From Eremothecium cymbalariae DBVPG#7215 (taxonomy: Eukaryota; Ascomycota; Saccharomycetes; Saccharomycetales; Saccharomycetaceae): DNA of 64,000 nt. The stretch is taken from the NCBI RefSeq assembly GCF_000235365.1, contig NC_016452.1, positions 978,001 through 1,042,000 on the forward strand. Reading direction: 5' to 3'. Position numbers and translations under genes: made by a program. Every line of letters begins with the position of its first letter. Positions within the stretch are counted from its first letter, which is position 1. Of the stretch, positions 47,172 to 56,981 are shown piece after piece. A model generated the notes under the pieces. The model saw only the letters and a list, made by a program, of their open reading frames with translations, did no database searches and was not told the origin of the DNA.

Positions 47172-50100
47172 TTATTGGTATACTTTTAAAGGTTCAATTT
47201 CGTGCTCGTGACCGTCTTTAATGTAGACTAGGAAGTAGGGTGTGGCCGTATTATCCTCGGTAAAATCGAAAACTTCAGATTCTGGAACTTCAGTGACGGA
47301 CTCGTCGTTGTATTTACGCCAGATACCACTGTTTTTGCGATCTTTTATGTAAACCCAGTAGTGGCCGTAGCTTGCTTCACCCCGATGAATGAAGACAGCA
47401 AATAGGTTATAGCCGAAGTTAGTGAACTGGTCAAATTTATGGGATATGGAGTTTTCCATGTCCTTGATTTTGTCGTCTAAGTTTGATAACTCTTTGTCAA
47501 TTTCCAACGAGAAGCTGTCAAGCTGTTTGATAAGATTGCGTTTTTCAATCCTTATTTTCCCTTCTGACTCGGCTAAAACGCTTGACTCTAAGAATATTTT
47601 AGTTTCCTTCAATGAGTCCTTTAATGTCAGACCGGCGTCGTTTTTGGATAAGATTTTTTTACGTCGTTGTTTGATGGCTTCTAATGTTTCATGCAATTGT
47701 AAGCTTTCTTGCTTTTTAGCGAGTAATTCGGATTCGGTGGATGCCATGTATCTATCCATGTAGAGTTTTTCACCAAAAGGCAACGGCTCGGTTGATTTGA
47801 ATGGCATCAGTTTTTCTCGATCATAATAAACCCTTTGTATTTGTATTTGCAGTATGGTAGGAAGTTCTTCTACGGCTACTGATCTTCTAACTCTAGCGTT
47901 GTCGTCGCCTAGTGCTAATAAGTCATCTCTAAAATAGAGGTCTAATGCATCATAAATATCTTTTGGATGATCCCCGACGTTAACTAATAATGACATAAAT
48001 CTTTCGAACTTAGTTCTTCTCTTTTCGGGGTTCTCTATGGGAATCAAATCCTGCTTCAGTTTACCATAGAATAGTTGCTTTACTAAATCATATTGTTCGT
48101 GGCCTTCATCAAAATTTAATGGTACAGAGGCACTTTCTATCTGATACAAGACATTACCAATACATTCGGTTACATCCTGTTGCCGGCCAATCTCCAATGT
48201 GTTTTCCAACTGATCTGGACTAATCTTGGCAACACACGTAGATGTGATGGGCTCATTTTCTTCCACGATATTCGACATGGAGTTACCTTTTTGCGAGGAC
48301 GATGTTGAAGTAGATGGAGATAATGAAGAAGATTCATCTTTGGTATCAATATTATCATCAGCGATAATATCTTCTGCAGCTGCTTCTGTTTCGACATTCG
48401 AACCTTCTATCGATATGTCAAACACTTCAGTGTCTTCGTTAGGGGGTTCTTGTTCAAGTAAGATAGTGGTGTCCCTGAAGGGGACTTGGGCTGCACTTTC
48501 AAATTCAACATTAGTAGTGCTTGGGGAGAACGATAGATATGCCAATTCTCTTGAAGGGGTAACACACCTTTCCTTTGAATGTGCCATATCATTAAACAAA
48601 TCACGTAACTGATAAACAAATTGAACCGATCTCTCAACTTCGGGCTTGTTAACTGCTCGACCACCAATTCTTCTCTTAGTCATGGCACCAGATTGGTTCA
48701 TATTGAGCAAAAGATCGGATGCAGTATCTTCGTAATTTTGAATATAGTCTCTTAATGGAGATATTGTAAAATAATACTGCAGCAGAGAATTCAAATAGCA
48801 GGTATTTCCAATATTATTAAGACCAGTTGGCCAATTCCCAGAGGTTAAATAGTTGGTGTCTATTATTCCAGTTTCTAGGAAGTGGTTGATAAGTTTTGAA
48901 TTTCGTTCATGTGCTATCTTCATAAGTGCAACTTTCAAATTCAAAAACTGATCAGGTGAAATAACTGGTTCTTCAGCCCACTTTCGCCTAAATATTTCAA
49001 GTATAAGATCATCAGTAGCATTAACATTAACTTGTAAATATTGCAATGCAGATGTATATGACCAATATGAAATATGGTAAAACTGTTGGAATCTAGGACA
49101 TCTTTGCAACAAATAATTGAACAGATCCATACTTCTTTTGGCGATAGCAAGTGTATATAGAGCCCTGTCACAATCAACTTTTAGTCCAGGGGCATCAGAA
49201 ACTTTAATAGTATATGCTGTCTCAATGATGTCAATATCTACTGACTCATCAATTTCCAAGATGGAGTAGGCTTGTGATTCTTGTTGGAAGGGTTCCAATT
49301 CAACATAGAATTTAAGTTTTTCACTTTGTTTGTACTTGGCCAGTAGCCGGAGAGCGTTCCTTAAATCCGCATGCTGTCTTGTGTTCCCATACTTACACTC
49401 CTCTTTATAGCAACTTAACAACATTTCATCAGGTATCTGCTTTGGGTCGGTTTCAGAGGGGTCAATGTGAAACAACCGCAAAGCACTGTTCAAAGCTTCC
49501 TGACCTACTATATTCTGTTTCAACGTAAATGTCAATAGCTGATGACTTCCTTTAACGTTTGCGATAAAAGTCAAATCATCGTAATAAATACCGGCATTTT
49601 TCGGATCCAACAGGATCTGAGATTCATAATTTCTAATGATATCTCTATCGCCATAGTAGTAATTCACTGACAAGTTTATGAAATGAGGATTAGTGTCATA
49701 AGGATGTTGCTGCTGTTGGTTAAAATCGTTACGATCAAATTCCCCGAGAAGTTGGAACCAAAAAGTGTGAGAAAAGTGCGTTTGATAAAGTTGAAACGAA
49801 CGCAGCTTACTACTTGCAGCAACAACCTCTTTAGGTAACAAACGTATAGACTGTTTACCAACAAACAGCAGCTCGAGTGATTTTCTAATATACCGTTCCC
49901 TCAAATGACGTACATTCCAATCGTTCACATAGTTGGTGAAATCCGGAGGCTTATATTCATATTCCTTTCTGCCATCTTCCTCTTGAACCTCACAGAGTTC
50001 AAATCCAAACTTATCGACCAACCAATTGGGATCAAGCTGAGAATTCAACACTTTATTTTCGGCAGATATCGTCTTCAATTCATCATCCGAATCTTGTCGA

Positions 50101-50912
50101 GATAGTGGATTCTTGAACACCTTGAAAAGAGTATTTAAACACTCCGCCTGGTTGGGCACATTTTCGCGATTCAGATCTGGGTACTTCTCACAAATCGACA
50201 AATACCGCTTGCGAATGCTATCAGGCGTAAATTCCGACCATTCCTCCGCAGTAAATTCAGGCTTTAAAATCTCTATCCGCACTAATCGATTAGTACCACT
50301 CGAAACATACGTGGCTGAGTCAATCACGCATTCATCATCATCCTCGAAAAAACACAAATCCTGTTTATCAGCAGGATGTAAATCATTAACCAAATGATAC
50401 TGCGCAATGCCAAACTGCCTCTTCGCCCTCTCAAGGTGCAATCTGGTCTTCACCGTAACCCTCAAATGATAACCCGAATAATTCACTATATCATCCTCAC
50501 TGCAAAGCTTAACCATGGGATCACAAAGCAACCCCATAAACACATTAATTTTACTATGCTTATCGCCGCCGCCGCCGCCACTACCTCCAAGAGACGCATA
50601 CTCATAACTGGTTTGCAGCAGCACCTGATCAAGCAAATACCCAATCGACCACGCCCTCAACTCTCCCCGCTCCTTCGAATAATCCAACATCGGGCTCTTC
50701 AAAACCCCATTACCCCTGACCCCCTCCAACACAAACGACAACGTGCTCCGAATATCATCCAAAAGACGATCCGACGTCTTGAACGGATAATTGCCACTCA
50801 CCAAAGGATACAAAACCGTCTTACCACCTTCCCGCACCCCCGCACTCTCGCATTCCACCACACCGTTCCCCACCAACCGCACCCTCCCGTCGTCAGCCTG
50901 TTCCTGGTACAT
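47172..50912 (-). CDS. UBP2: Ubiquitin-specific protease Ubp2
   Basis: A 1246-residue deubiquitinase that in yeast works with Rsp5 and Rup1 and prefers K63-linked chains. A large N-terminal half without catalytic motifs precedes the USP domain. The Cys box is TGLNNIGNTCYLNSLLQYYF with nucleophile Cys705, and the His box is YGHYWVYIKD with His1184, followed by the Asn/Asp box YNDESV. A coiled-coil insert (about 1060-1150) and an acidic Ser-rich insertion (about 800-890) interrupt the catalytic domain. The annotated start is ATG 50910-50912. Length is near the S. cerevisiae protein (about 1270). Matches YOR124C. Confidence 0.95.
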   Translation of the reverse strand: MYQEQADDGRVRLVGNGVVECESAGVREGGKTVLYPLVSGNYPFKTSDRLLDDIRSTLSFVLEGVRGNGVLKSPMLDYSKERGELRAWSIGYLLDQVLLQTSYEYASLGGSGGGGGDKHSKINVFMGLLCDPMVKLCSEDDIVNYSGYHLRVTVKTRLHLERAKRQFGIAQYHLVNDLHPADKQDLCFFEDDDECVIDSATYVSSGTNRLVRIEILKPEFTAEEWSEFTPDSIRKRYLSICEKYPDLNRENVPNQAECLNTLFKVFKNPLSRQDSDDELKTISAENKVLNSQLDPNWLVDKFGFELCEVQEEDGRKEYEYKPPDFTNYVNDWNVRHLRERYIRKSLELLFVGKQSIRLLPKEVVAASSKLRSFQLYQTHFSHTFWFQLLGEFDRNDFNQQQQHPYDTNPHFINLSVNYYYGDRDIIRNYESQILLDPKNAGIYYDDLTFIANVKGSHQLLTFTLKQNIVGQEALNSALRLFHIDPSETDPKQIPDEMLLSCYKEECKYGNTRQHADLRNALRLLAKYKQSEKLKFYVELEPFQQESQAYSILEIDESVDIDIIETAYTIKVSDAPGLKVDCDRALYTLAIAKRSMDLFNYLLQRCPRFQQFYHISYWSYTSALQYLQVNVNATDDLILEIFRRKWAEEPVISPDQFLNLKVALMKIAHERNSKLINHFLETGIIDTNYLTSGNWPTGLNNIGNTCYLNSLLQYYFTISPLRDYIQNYEDTASDLLLNMNQSGAMTKRRIGGRAVNKPEVERSVQFVYQLRDLFNDMAHSKERCVTPSRELAYLSFSPSTTNVEFESAAQVPFRDTTILLEQEPPNEDTEVFDISIEGSNVETEAAAEDIIADDNIDTKDESSSLSPSTSTSSSQKGNSMSNIVEENEPITSTCVAKISPDQLENTLEIGRQQDVTECIGNVLYQIESASVPLNFDEGHEQYDLVKQLFYGKLKQDLIPIENPEKRRTKFERFMSLLVNVGDHPKDIYDALDLYFRDDLLALGDDNARVRRSVAVEELPTILQIQIQRVYYDREKLMPFKSTEPLPFGEKLYMDRYMASTESELLAKKQESLQLHETLEAIKQRRKKILSKNDAGLTLKDSLKETKIFLESSVLAESEGKIRIEKRNLIKQLDSFSLEIDKELSNLDDKIKDMENSISHKFDQFTNFGYNLFAVFIHRGEASYGHYWVYIKDRKNSGIWRKYNDESVTEVPESEVFDFTEDNTATPYFLVYIKDGHEHEIEPLKVYQ

Positions 50913-51869
50913 CAAACCGCCTACTTCAACAAAAAAAATTAAATCTCACTAATTATCCCCTGTAAAACAGAAATACTCGTTTCCTGGCTTCCCACTCACA
51001 AATCCTCGTTCCTAACCGTTCTCTATCCCTTCATATAACGTCAAAAGGGAACCAGAGAATCGACATCCAAAGTAAAACTTATCACCAAACGCTTTTACTG
51101 GAAGAAAGAGGGACCTTTTTTCTAAAAAACTACAACTTAGCCGTCCCGTCCCGCCTCCCGACTTGAAATACACACGATCATTACATACGCCTCGAAACAA
51201 ACCACCTTGAAACCCTGCCCTAGCAACCACTCATCGCCCTGCCTCATCCTTCGTAATAGCTCTACATACTCATCTGTTTCTCTCCTACTGAAACCCACCT
51301 GTTCGTTCTGTTTTTGTCTTCTGGCGGATGAGCCATCCCCCTATTGCTGCTTCATCACCTGTCCCATACAACCTTTTCCAGAAAACCTGCCTGCACTCCT
51401 GGTGCCACACGGTTCTGCGAGCCATAGAGGGCTCTGGCTCGCTGGGGAACGAGCGAACAGGCGCATTTCGTAAGCGGCTCGATCTTATCGATCATCTGAT
51501 CGGCTATTTGCACAGCCCAGTTACACTACGTAACATACGTTGTAATACGTCTTCTTGATACAACAGGGACCCGTACACCTCTGCAGCAAAGGCAAAGTTG
51601 CCTTTCGCAGAAGTCGAGTTTAATAATGTTTTGGATCCCATTAGCATAAATGAAGTGGATAAAAAGTGTGTGGATCAAGAAGGGGGTATTGACAATACTA
51701 TTTAAGGTGGTATCAGCAGGGCAAGAGTAGAAGAAAACAGAAGTTTTTTATTGTTGTTGAACAAAGGATCGTCGGTCTTGGTCAAGGATTACAGAAGACT
51801 GGTGTGCGTGTGCGTGTGGTTTTAGAGGAATTTCAATACGGGGACGTTCACATTTGGTCTAAGTAGGAA
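50913..51869. promoter_or_regulatory. Divergent region UBP2 / FRQ1
   Basis: This is 957 bp. A hairpin-capable stretch at 51581-51610 has an 8-bp perfect stem AAAGGCAA/TTGCCTTT with a 2-nt loop and outer CTGC/GCAG arms. Several ORFs here are small and domainless. No RNA family was recognised, so the hairpin is only noted. Confidence 0.45.
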
Positions 51870-52442
51870 ATGGGGGCTAAGGCATCCAAGCTGTCGAAGG
51901 ACGATTTGCAGAGTTTGAAGCAGTCGACGTATTTTGATCGTCGGGAGATTTTACAGTGGCATAAGGGGTTTCTCAGGGATTGTCCCAATGGGCAGTTGAC
52001 CAGGGAGGAGTTTGTGAAGATATATAAGCAGTTTTTCCCATTTGGATCGCCTGAGGAGTTTGCAGAACATGTATTTTCTGTTTTCGACAAGGATAACAAT
52101 GGGTCGATTGACTTCAAGGAGTTTATTACGGCATTGAGTACTACTTCGAGGGGGACGTTGGAGGAGAAGCTTGTATGGGCGTTTCAGCTGTATGACTTGG
52201 ACCACGATGGGTTTATTACGTATAATGAGATGTTGACGATTGTGACCAGTGTTTACAAGATGATTGGGTCGATGGTGAAGTTGAGTGAGGACGAGGCCAC
52301 GCCGGAGCTTCGGGTAAAAAAGATATTTAAGCTGATGGATAAGAATGAGGACGGATACATAACGCTAGATGAGTTTAGAGAGGGTTCCAAGGTTGATCCT
52401 TCTATTCTTAGTGCTCTGAACCTGTATGATGGGCTAGTGTAG
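51870..52442 (+). CDS. FRQ1: Frequenin/NCS-1 calcium sensor Frq1
   Basis: A 190-residue N-myristoylated EF-hand protein (MGAKASK is a myristoylation start) that binds and activates the PI4-kinase Pik1 at the Golgi. Four EF-hand regions are present. The first (about 36-47) is degenerate, with CPNG, as in all NCS proteins. The others carry full Ca2+ loops at 73-84 ([12 protein letters not shown]), 109-120 ([12 protein letters not shown]) and 157-168 ([12 protein letters not shown]). Length is identical to S. cerevisiae Frq1. Matches YDR373W. Confidence 0.97.
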   Translation: MGAKASKLSKDDLQSLKQSTYFDRREILQWHKGFLRDCPNGQLTREEFVKIYKQFFPFGSPEEFAEHVFSVFDKDNNGSIDFKEFITALSTTSRGTLEEKLVWAFQLYDLDHDGFITYNEMLTIVTSVYKMIGSMVKLSEDEATPELRVKKIFKLMDKNEDGYITLDEFREGSKVDPSILSALNLYDGLV

Positions 52443-52659
52443 AATAAAACAAACAACTCTCCTTTCTTTCTTTCATTATATAACTATGTACCAACCAGCT
52501 GAGTTGATTCGGTAACAAGGTATTATATTTGAAGTCCAGACAACGATATATACTTTGTTTTTGTACGGTTATTATTATTATTATAAATGTAATTTTATTA
52601 TTAGTTTTTTTAAAATAATAAAAAAAAGCGTTAAGACTAAGAAGGTTTTTGCTTTGCGG

Positions 52660-53361
52660 TTATACTCGTTCAGCAGTCCAGATAGCCACCTTGCAGATTG
52701 TTTTAATTGTATTAGTAAGGGCAACGTAAGGCACAGCTTTCTGAGAGTCGTAGTGTATTGCCGTATCTAAATGTTCCAACTCTTCATCTCGAAACTGTTT
52801 GATGGTTGCTATGAGGCTTTTGATCTCTTCACTTTGGCCCTTGCGAAGACCAGATAAACTTTCCAACTCATATTGACCATTCAAACAACGGAGTTGGTCA
52901 TTATAATGACCACCAATGACAGTCTCGACTGCTTCGGTGCATGCCATAGCGGCCTCCGGCGACAGCAACGCAGTGCTGCTGCCGATAGCAAATGCCCCCA
53001 GTTTCCAAAGTGGAGTTAGCAATGAAGGTCTAACACGTTTCTTCAACTGTAGCTCGTTGAATTTATTGTGGTGGAGAATCTCCTGGTCCCACATATGCTG
53101 TAATATAGGCTTCAGGTGCGGGTATTTGTTTGCAAGTATAAAGTATTGACCTGCATATATATAATTTGCACCCAATTCGCCAGCTTGATCGACCCGGATG
53201 ACACGATCTAGATATGCTCTTTGAGCTTCGGATGGTGGTTTAAACTTATCATCTTGTTCTGGTGTGTTGAGAGGAGGCTGTATAGTCGAGTTTTTCGTGG
53301 GGAGAACTACAAAAGCAGATAACAGTCTCTTAGTAGCGGAATTCTTAGCAATACAGAGCAT
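52660..53361 (-). CDS. COQ7: Coenzyme Q biosynthesis hydroxylase Coq7/Cat5
   Basis: Mitochondrial di-iron hydroxylase that converts demethoxy-ubiquinone to the hydroxylated quinone late in ubiquinone synthesis. It has 233 residues from ATG 53359-53361; the frame continues upstream without ATG. The presequence MLCIAKNSATKRLLSAF is basic. The ferritin-like ligand set is present: Glu62 (QAGELGANY), EILHH (Glu94, His97), EAVET (Glu146) and EELEH (Glu194, His197). Length matches yeast Coq7. Position and strand match YOR125C. Confidence 0.95.
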   Translation of the reverse strand: MLCIAKNSATKRLLSAFVVLPTKNSTIQPPLNTPEQDDKFKPPSEAQRAYLDRVIRVDQAGELGANYIYAGQYFILANKYPHLKPILQHMWDQEILHHNKFNELQLKKRVRPSLLTPLWKLGAFAIGSSTALLSPEAAMACTEAVETVIGGHYNDQLRCLNGQYELESLSGLRKGQSEEIKSLIATIKQFRDEELEHLDTAIHYDSQKAVPYVALTNTIKTICKVAIWTAERV

Positions 53362-53695
53362 TCGAAGAACAAAACAAAAAAACACAATAATAATAATAAT
53401 GCCTGAAGGATGAGCCGCTACGGTGTGGGTCCCCAAACTTATGATGAACACTGTTTTTTAGTGAATAAACTTCCTTTTGCGGCCCCGACTGATGCAGGCA
53501 GGAATAATTGGGGTGGTGGTGTTTTTATCACCTTTTTTCTTTTACCTTACTGACTGATTTATTATTATATCATCATCTAAACGGATTCAATAAATCAAAA
53601 TTAGCGCATTTAAACGAACGAACAAACGAACAAAAAAACATAAAAATATTATGAAGAAAATTAAGTCATTTTAATATCAATTTGGATAAATCAAT
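53362..53695. other. COQ7 upstream / PHO92 3' flank
   Basis: This is 334 bp with a (TAA)n run near 53388-53399 and short AACGAAC repeats near 53614-53632. No gene is seen. Confidence 0.4.
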
Positions 53696-54574
53696 TTAAT
53701 CTTCTAGAAAAGATGGCCGGTTTTTCTTTGTATTAAGGAATAGCTTTAAAATGGTTCTTCCAATTTCAATGTCAACTTCGTCTGCATCACGTGCATGTGT
53801 CATCGGTTTGAAGCCACCCTCAGAATCCATTATGTTAAAGTGCTTTAACAACCGATTGTGAACATCACAAACCCTAAGCCAATCAACTATGAATAAATCA
53901 TTAAACTGATGACCTGATTCGCATTGCCATATATTGTTACGCGGATCACTTTGAATAATGTTCGATTTCATTTCCGCAACCCCGCAAAACTTGCCGGACT
54001 TGTTAACACTAAAGAAAAGGAAGATCTTGGCTCCAGATTGTAATGCATTATAGGCCTTCGATAGCCGTTTGTTACCCCTCTTAGTAGATGTCCAAACGCT
54101 ATGCTGGAACGATGCTTTTATATTTTCCAGATTAAAAGATTTAATAACAAAAAATCTTGAACTTTCAGGCACAATAACCTGTGTGGTGGTGGAAGTAGTC
54201 GAAATGTTATGGTATATTGGATATGCATCAGCGAATTTTCTAGGCTGGGATACAGATATCTGCTCCGAGCCCTCTGTAGCAGGAGGGTTATCACTTGTAA
54301 CAGCCATCGATGTGTCTCCTGGGGGGGCACTAGAAATAACAAAATCGGCTTCGCTAGAAAATTCAGACGAAGATGTATCGTAATCGCTACGGTGTATGAC
54401 TGAAGTCAAGTCCTGCAATGCATCCTCAATGCTTCTAATGTTTTGGCTAAACTGTTCAGTGTAGAACCTGCTACTGACACCATCAGCGGCTAATCGTGAC
54501 CAGTCTTTGGATGTTGAACTTGTGTGCGAATACGACCATATATCGCTGTACCTGCCTGTAGAGTAATCCATCAT
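53696..54574 (-). CDS. PHO92: YTH-domain m6A reader Pho92/Mrb1
   Basis: A 292-residue RNA-binding protein with an N-terminal Ser/Thr-rich part (about 1-140) and a C-terminal YTH domain (about 145-285). Visible landmarks are RFFVIKSFNLENI, SVWTSTKRGNKRLSKAY with the first cage Trp, FLFFSVNKSGKFCGVAEM, and NDLFIVDWLRVCDV. Pho92 binds N6-methyladenosine and promotes decay or timely translation of meiotic and PHO transcripts. The start is ATG 54572-54574; the three codons upstream lack ATG. Matches YDR374C. Confidence 0.93.
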   Translation of the reverse strand: MMDYSTGRYSDIWSYSHTSSTSKDWSRLAADGVSSRFYTEQFSQNIRSIEDALQDLTSVIHRSDYDTSSSEFSSEADFVISSAPPGDTSMAVTSDNPPATEGSEQISVSQPRKFADAYPIYHNISTTSTTTQVIVPESSRFFVIKSFNLENIKASFQHSVWTSTKRGNKRLSKAYNALQSGAKIFLFFSVNKSGKFCGVAEMKSNIIQSDPRNNIWQCESGHQFNDLFIVDWLRVCDVHNRLLKHFNIMDSEGGFKPMTHARDADEVDIEIGRTILKLFLNTKKNRPSFLED

Positions 54575-54895
54575 CAAATTCACAGATCACTTCCCTTATT
54601 GGATAAACACTAGCTTATTTTGTTTTTATTTTAGTTTAACTGTAATATATTGCTGAAGTTAGATAGTATAAGCAGGTTAGAATTACATAAATTTTATAGG
54701 AAAACGGGCGCGTGAAATTTAGGCTAAGGAAGTTCTAATAAGGCGAGGGAGTGTTGAAAAGAATCAGCACACAAACTAATTAGTTGTAGAGACATACTCC
54801 TATTCATACTTGATATCTGGGAGTAATAGCATGACGTTTATTTGATGATTATGTAAGATAGTTTTTCATATGATTGTTTAATGGTCTTTAAAGGT
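54575..54895. other. PHO92 upstream / HRD3-like 3' flank
   Basis: This is 321 bp of AT-rich DNA. I searched the minus-strand frames directly after the HRD3-like stop for a lost membrane anchor and found none: the frames carry stops and no hydrophobic run of sufficient length. Confidence 0.5.
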
Positions 54896-56848
54896 TCAAG
54901 TCTTTAGCCAGCTGATTGACTCAAACCAAGACTTGATAACCATTTTAAATATTATGGGTTTTACAATGAAATATAAGAGAGGAGAGGAATTCACAGCTGC
55001 TTCATAATATCTTTTTGCCAAGTCAAAATTTTTCATAACTCCAAGGCCATGTTCATACATATAGCCGAGATTCCAACTACTTTGAGCTCCTCCAAAGTCC
55101 CCATTATTAACGTATAAATATAAGTCAGCAGCCTTCTTATAATCACCGTTCCTAAAGTAAATATCGCCCGCTACTAAGCCTGCATCAGGGTTGTAGTGCT
55201 GCATTGCTCTTTCATAGAAGACGAGAGCGGCTTCAAGACGCTCTTTAGGGATGACAGGGGCGGGTTTGAATAAGGTTGGTGGGCGATATAATAAGTATGC
55301 GACAGCCTCCATTGCAGAAGAATAACCTTGCTCTGCTAATCGAGCGTACTGGAATAATGCTACTTCGAAATTTCCCAGGAGTACACTCATAAAAGCATCT
55401 TTAAGATCGGCAGTTTGCATCATCATTTCAACTATGTATCCATAACGATTAACGAAAAATTTTTCAGATGGAATGGAACCTTGAAAGATAACCACATAAA
55501 CTGCCCAAGGTATAAAGTGCAGCTTATTCTTGACTGGAAGTTCCTTCTCGGGGTCAGAAGGCTCGTCTTCACTTAACGCGGTAAAGAGTAACTTGTAACT
55601 TTCAGTCGGCAATTTATCGTACCATAGCTTTGCTGCTGGAAGATCTCCGTAAATATATTGTTTTATTAGACCCAGTTCTGTAACGGCATGTACCCCACAG
55701 ACACTATTTATTTGAGCAGATTCTTGGAGAAACTTCTCGGCCAGTATCAAGTCACGACTTTCCATTCCGTATCCATGAAGAAACATATGCCCCAACAATC
55801 CAACTGCACATCCATAGCATCCCTGAGATGCCATATCTAAACCCACTTGATCTTTGTATGTACGATACAACATTAGTAGCCTTTTAAGAACCTCCTCATG
55901 TACAGGATATTGCGTAAGGGAACCCACGAACCCACGTACTGCTTCGTTATACAAGGTGCAGACGTCCAATTCAGATGCTTCTTCGGAGTAAAACAATGAT
56001 CCTATTTGAAACCAGTAAGGGGGGATGAATGTCTCACTACCTGACATTGACTTGCTGATGTGTTTTCCAAGCAACCCACCATAATACGTACTCAATGTGG
56101 TATAGTAAAATTCTTCCCACTGGTCCAAAAATAACCAATAATCTATTGGATGCTCATTCCACAAGCGTTGTATTAGATCTTGATACATAATACACGCTTT
56201 ATTATAGTCCATTGGCATATCGACGCCCGAATGACGTCGATAAGCTAAAGCCGACTGAGCTTTCTTGTCTCCCAAAATACTCGCTTTTTGAAAGTATATT
56301 AAACTTTTCGGTTTATCAATTGGTATTTCACCAAATAGCCCCGTGCTGTATGCTACTGCTGTATCAAACAATGATGTGCTATTAGATCCTCCAGTAAGCT
56401 CATTAAACATTTGTAAGTACTTCCACGCTAGGGTCTTATTATGTGGAATACCATAATCCCCATATAGGTGCATTCTGTATAATGTATATGCTGCATCAGA
56501 ATTGTTGAAAAGGATACTAGATTGTTCAACAGCGTCATATAACTGCCGCTGCTGCAAGCTAAGAGCATCCCAAAGTTTAATGTATTCCATTTCCTGCTCA
56601 GACTGATCATAGTCATAAGGCAGCTCTATTTTTAGAAAATTTGTTTCAGGATCAATAAAAGGATTATTGCTGAACATTGGTGTAAGTTTAGGATGTAATA
56701 TTCTTGTCATGTTGGATGAAAGGATTTGGGCTGTTTCCCAGGGATCTTCTGAGTATTCAAAATAATGTTGTTCCCCGTGTAAAGCATCACCAACGCACCA
56801 TAGCAGCGTCAAATGCAGAATAAGTACTTTAACCAACTTCATAAACAT
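54896..56848 (-). CDS. HRD3: SEL1-repeat ER protein, Hrd3-like, without C-terminal anchor
   Basis: A 650-residue protein with an N-terminal signal peptide (MKLVKVLILHLTLLWCVGDA from the second ATG, 56842). It has a chain of SEL1/TPR-like repeats (e.g. AYTLYRMHLYGDYGIPHNKTLAWKYL in its first part, ARLAEQGYSSAMEAVAYLL and SSWNLGYMYEHGLGVMKNFDLAKRYYEAAV near the end). It matches Hrd3/SEL1L, the lumenal partner of the Hrd1 ubiquitin ligase in ER-associated degradation. Family members continue to a membrane span (S. cerevisiae about 830 residues). This one stops just after the last repeat block (SWFESISWLKT), so it may be a soluble lumenal form. The first ATG (56848) adds two residues. Confidence 0.75.
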   Translation of the reverse strand: MFMKLVKVLILHLTLLWCVGDALHGEQHYFEYSEDPWETAQILSSNMTRILHPKLTPMFSNNPFIDPETNFLKIELPYDYDQSEQEMEYIKLWDALSLQQRQLYDAVEQSSILFNNSDAAYTLYRMHLYGDYGIPHNKTLAWKYLQMFNELTGGSNSTSLFDTAVAYSTGLFGEIPIDKPKSLIYFQKASILGDKKAQSALAYRRHSGVDMPMDYNKACIMYQDLIQRLWNEHPIDYWLFLDQWEEFYYTTLSTYYGGLLGKHISKSMSGSETFIPPYWFQIGSLFYSEEASELDVCTLYNEAVRGFVGSLTQYPVHEEVLKRLLMLYRTYKDQVGLDMASQGCYGCAVGLLGHMFLHGYGMESRDLILAEKFLQESAQINSVCGVHAVTELGLIKQYIYGDLPAAKLWYDKLPTESYKLLFTALSEDEPSDPEKELPVKNKLHFIPWAVYVVIFQGSIPSEKFFVNRYGYIVEMMMQTADLKDAFMSVLLGNFEVALFQYARLAEQGYSSAMEAVAYLLYRPPTLFKPAPVIPKERLEAALVFYERAMQHYNPDAGLVAGDIYFRNGDYKKAADLYLYVNNGDFGGAQSSWNLGYMYEHGLGVMKNFDLAKRYYEAAVNSSPLLYFIVKPIIFKMVIKSWFESISWLKT

Positions 56849-56981
56849 AGTGAGCACCTCTAGTTTCACTTAACACTTGAATTCTTTCAGTAAATCAACC
56901 CAGTTACTCGTTGATTATTAGAAGTGAATATTTTTGAAGTCTGAAGATATCTTAAAAATTGCCCCGGAAGAATTAGGTTAA

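Noticed and set aside
48170..50942. Plus- and minus-strand ORFs within UBP2
   Set aside because: They are shadows of the UBP2 frame, whose catalytic motifs are intact throughout.
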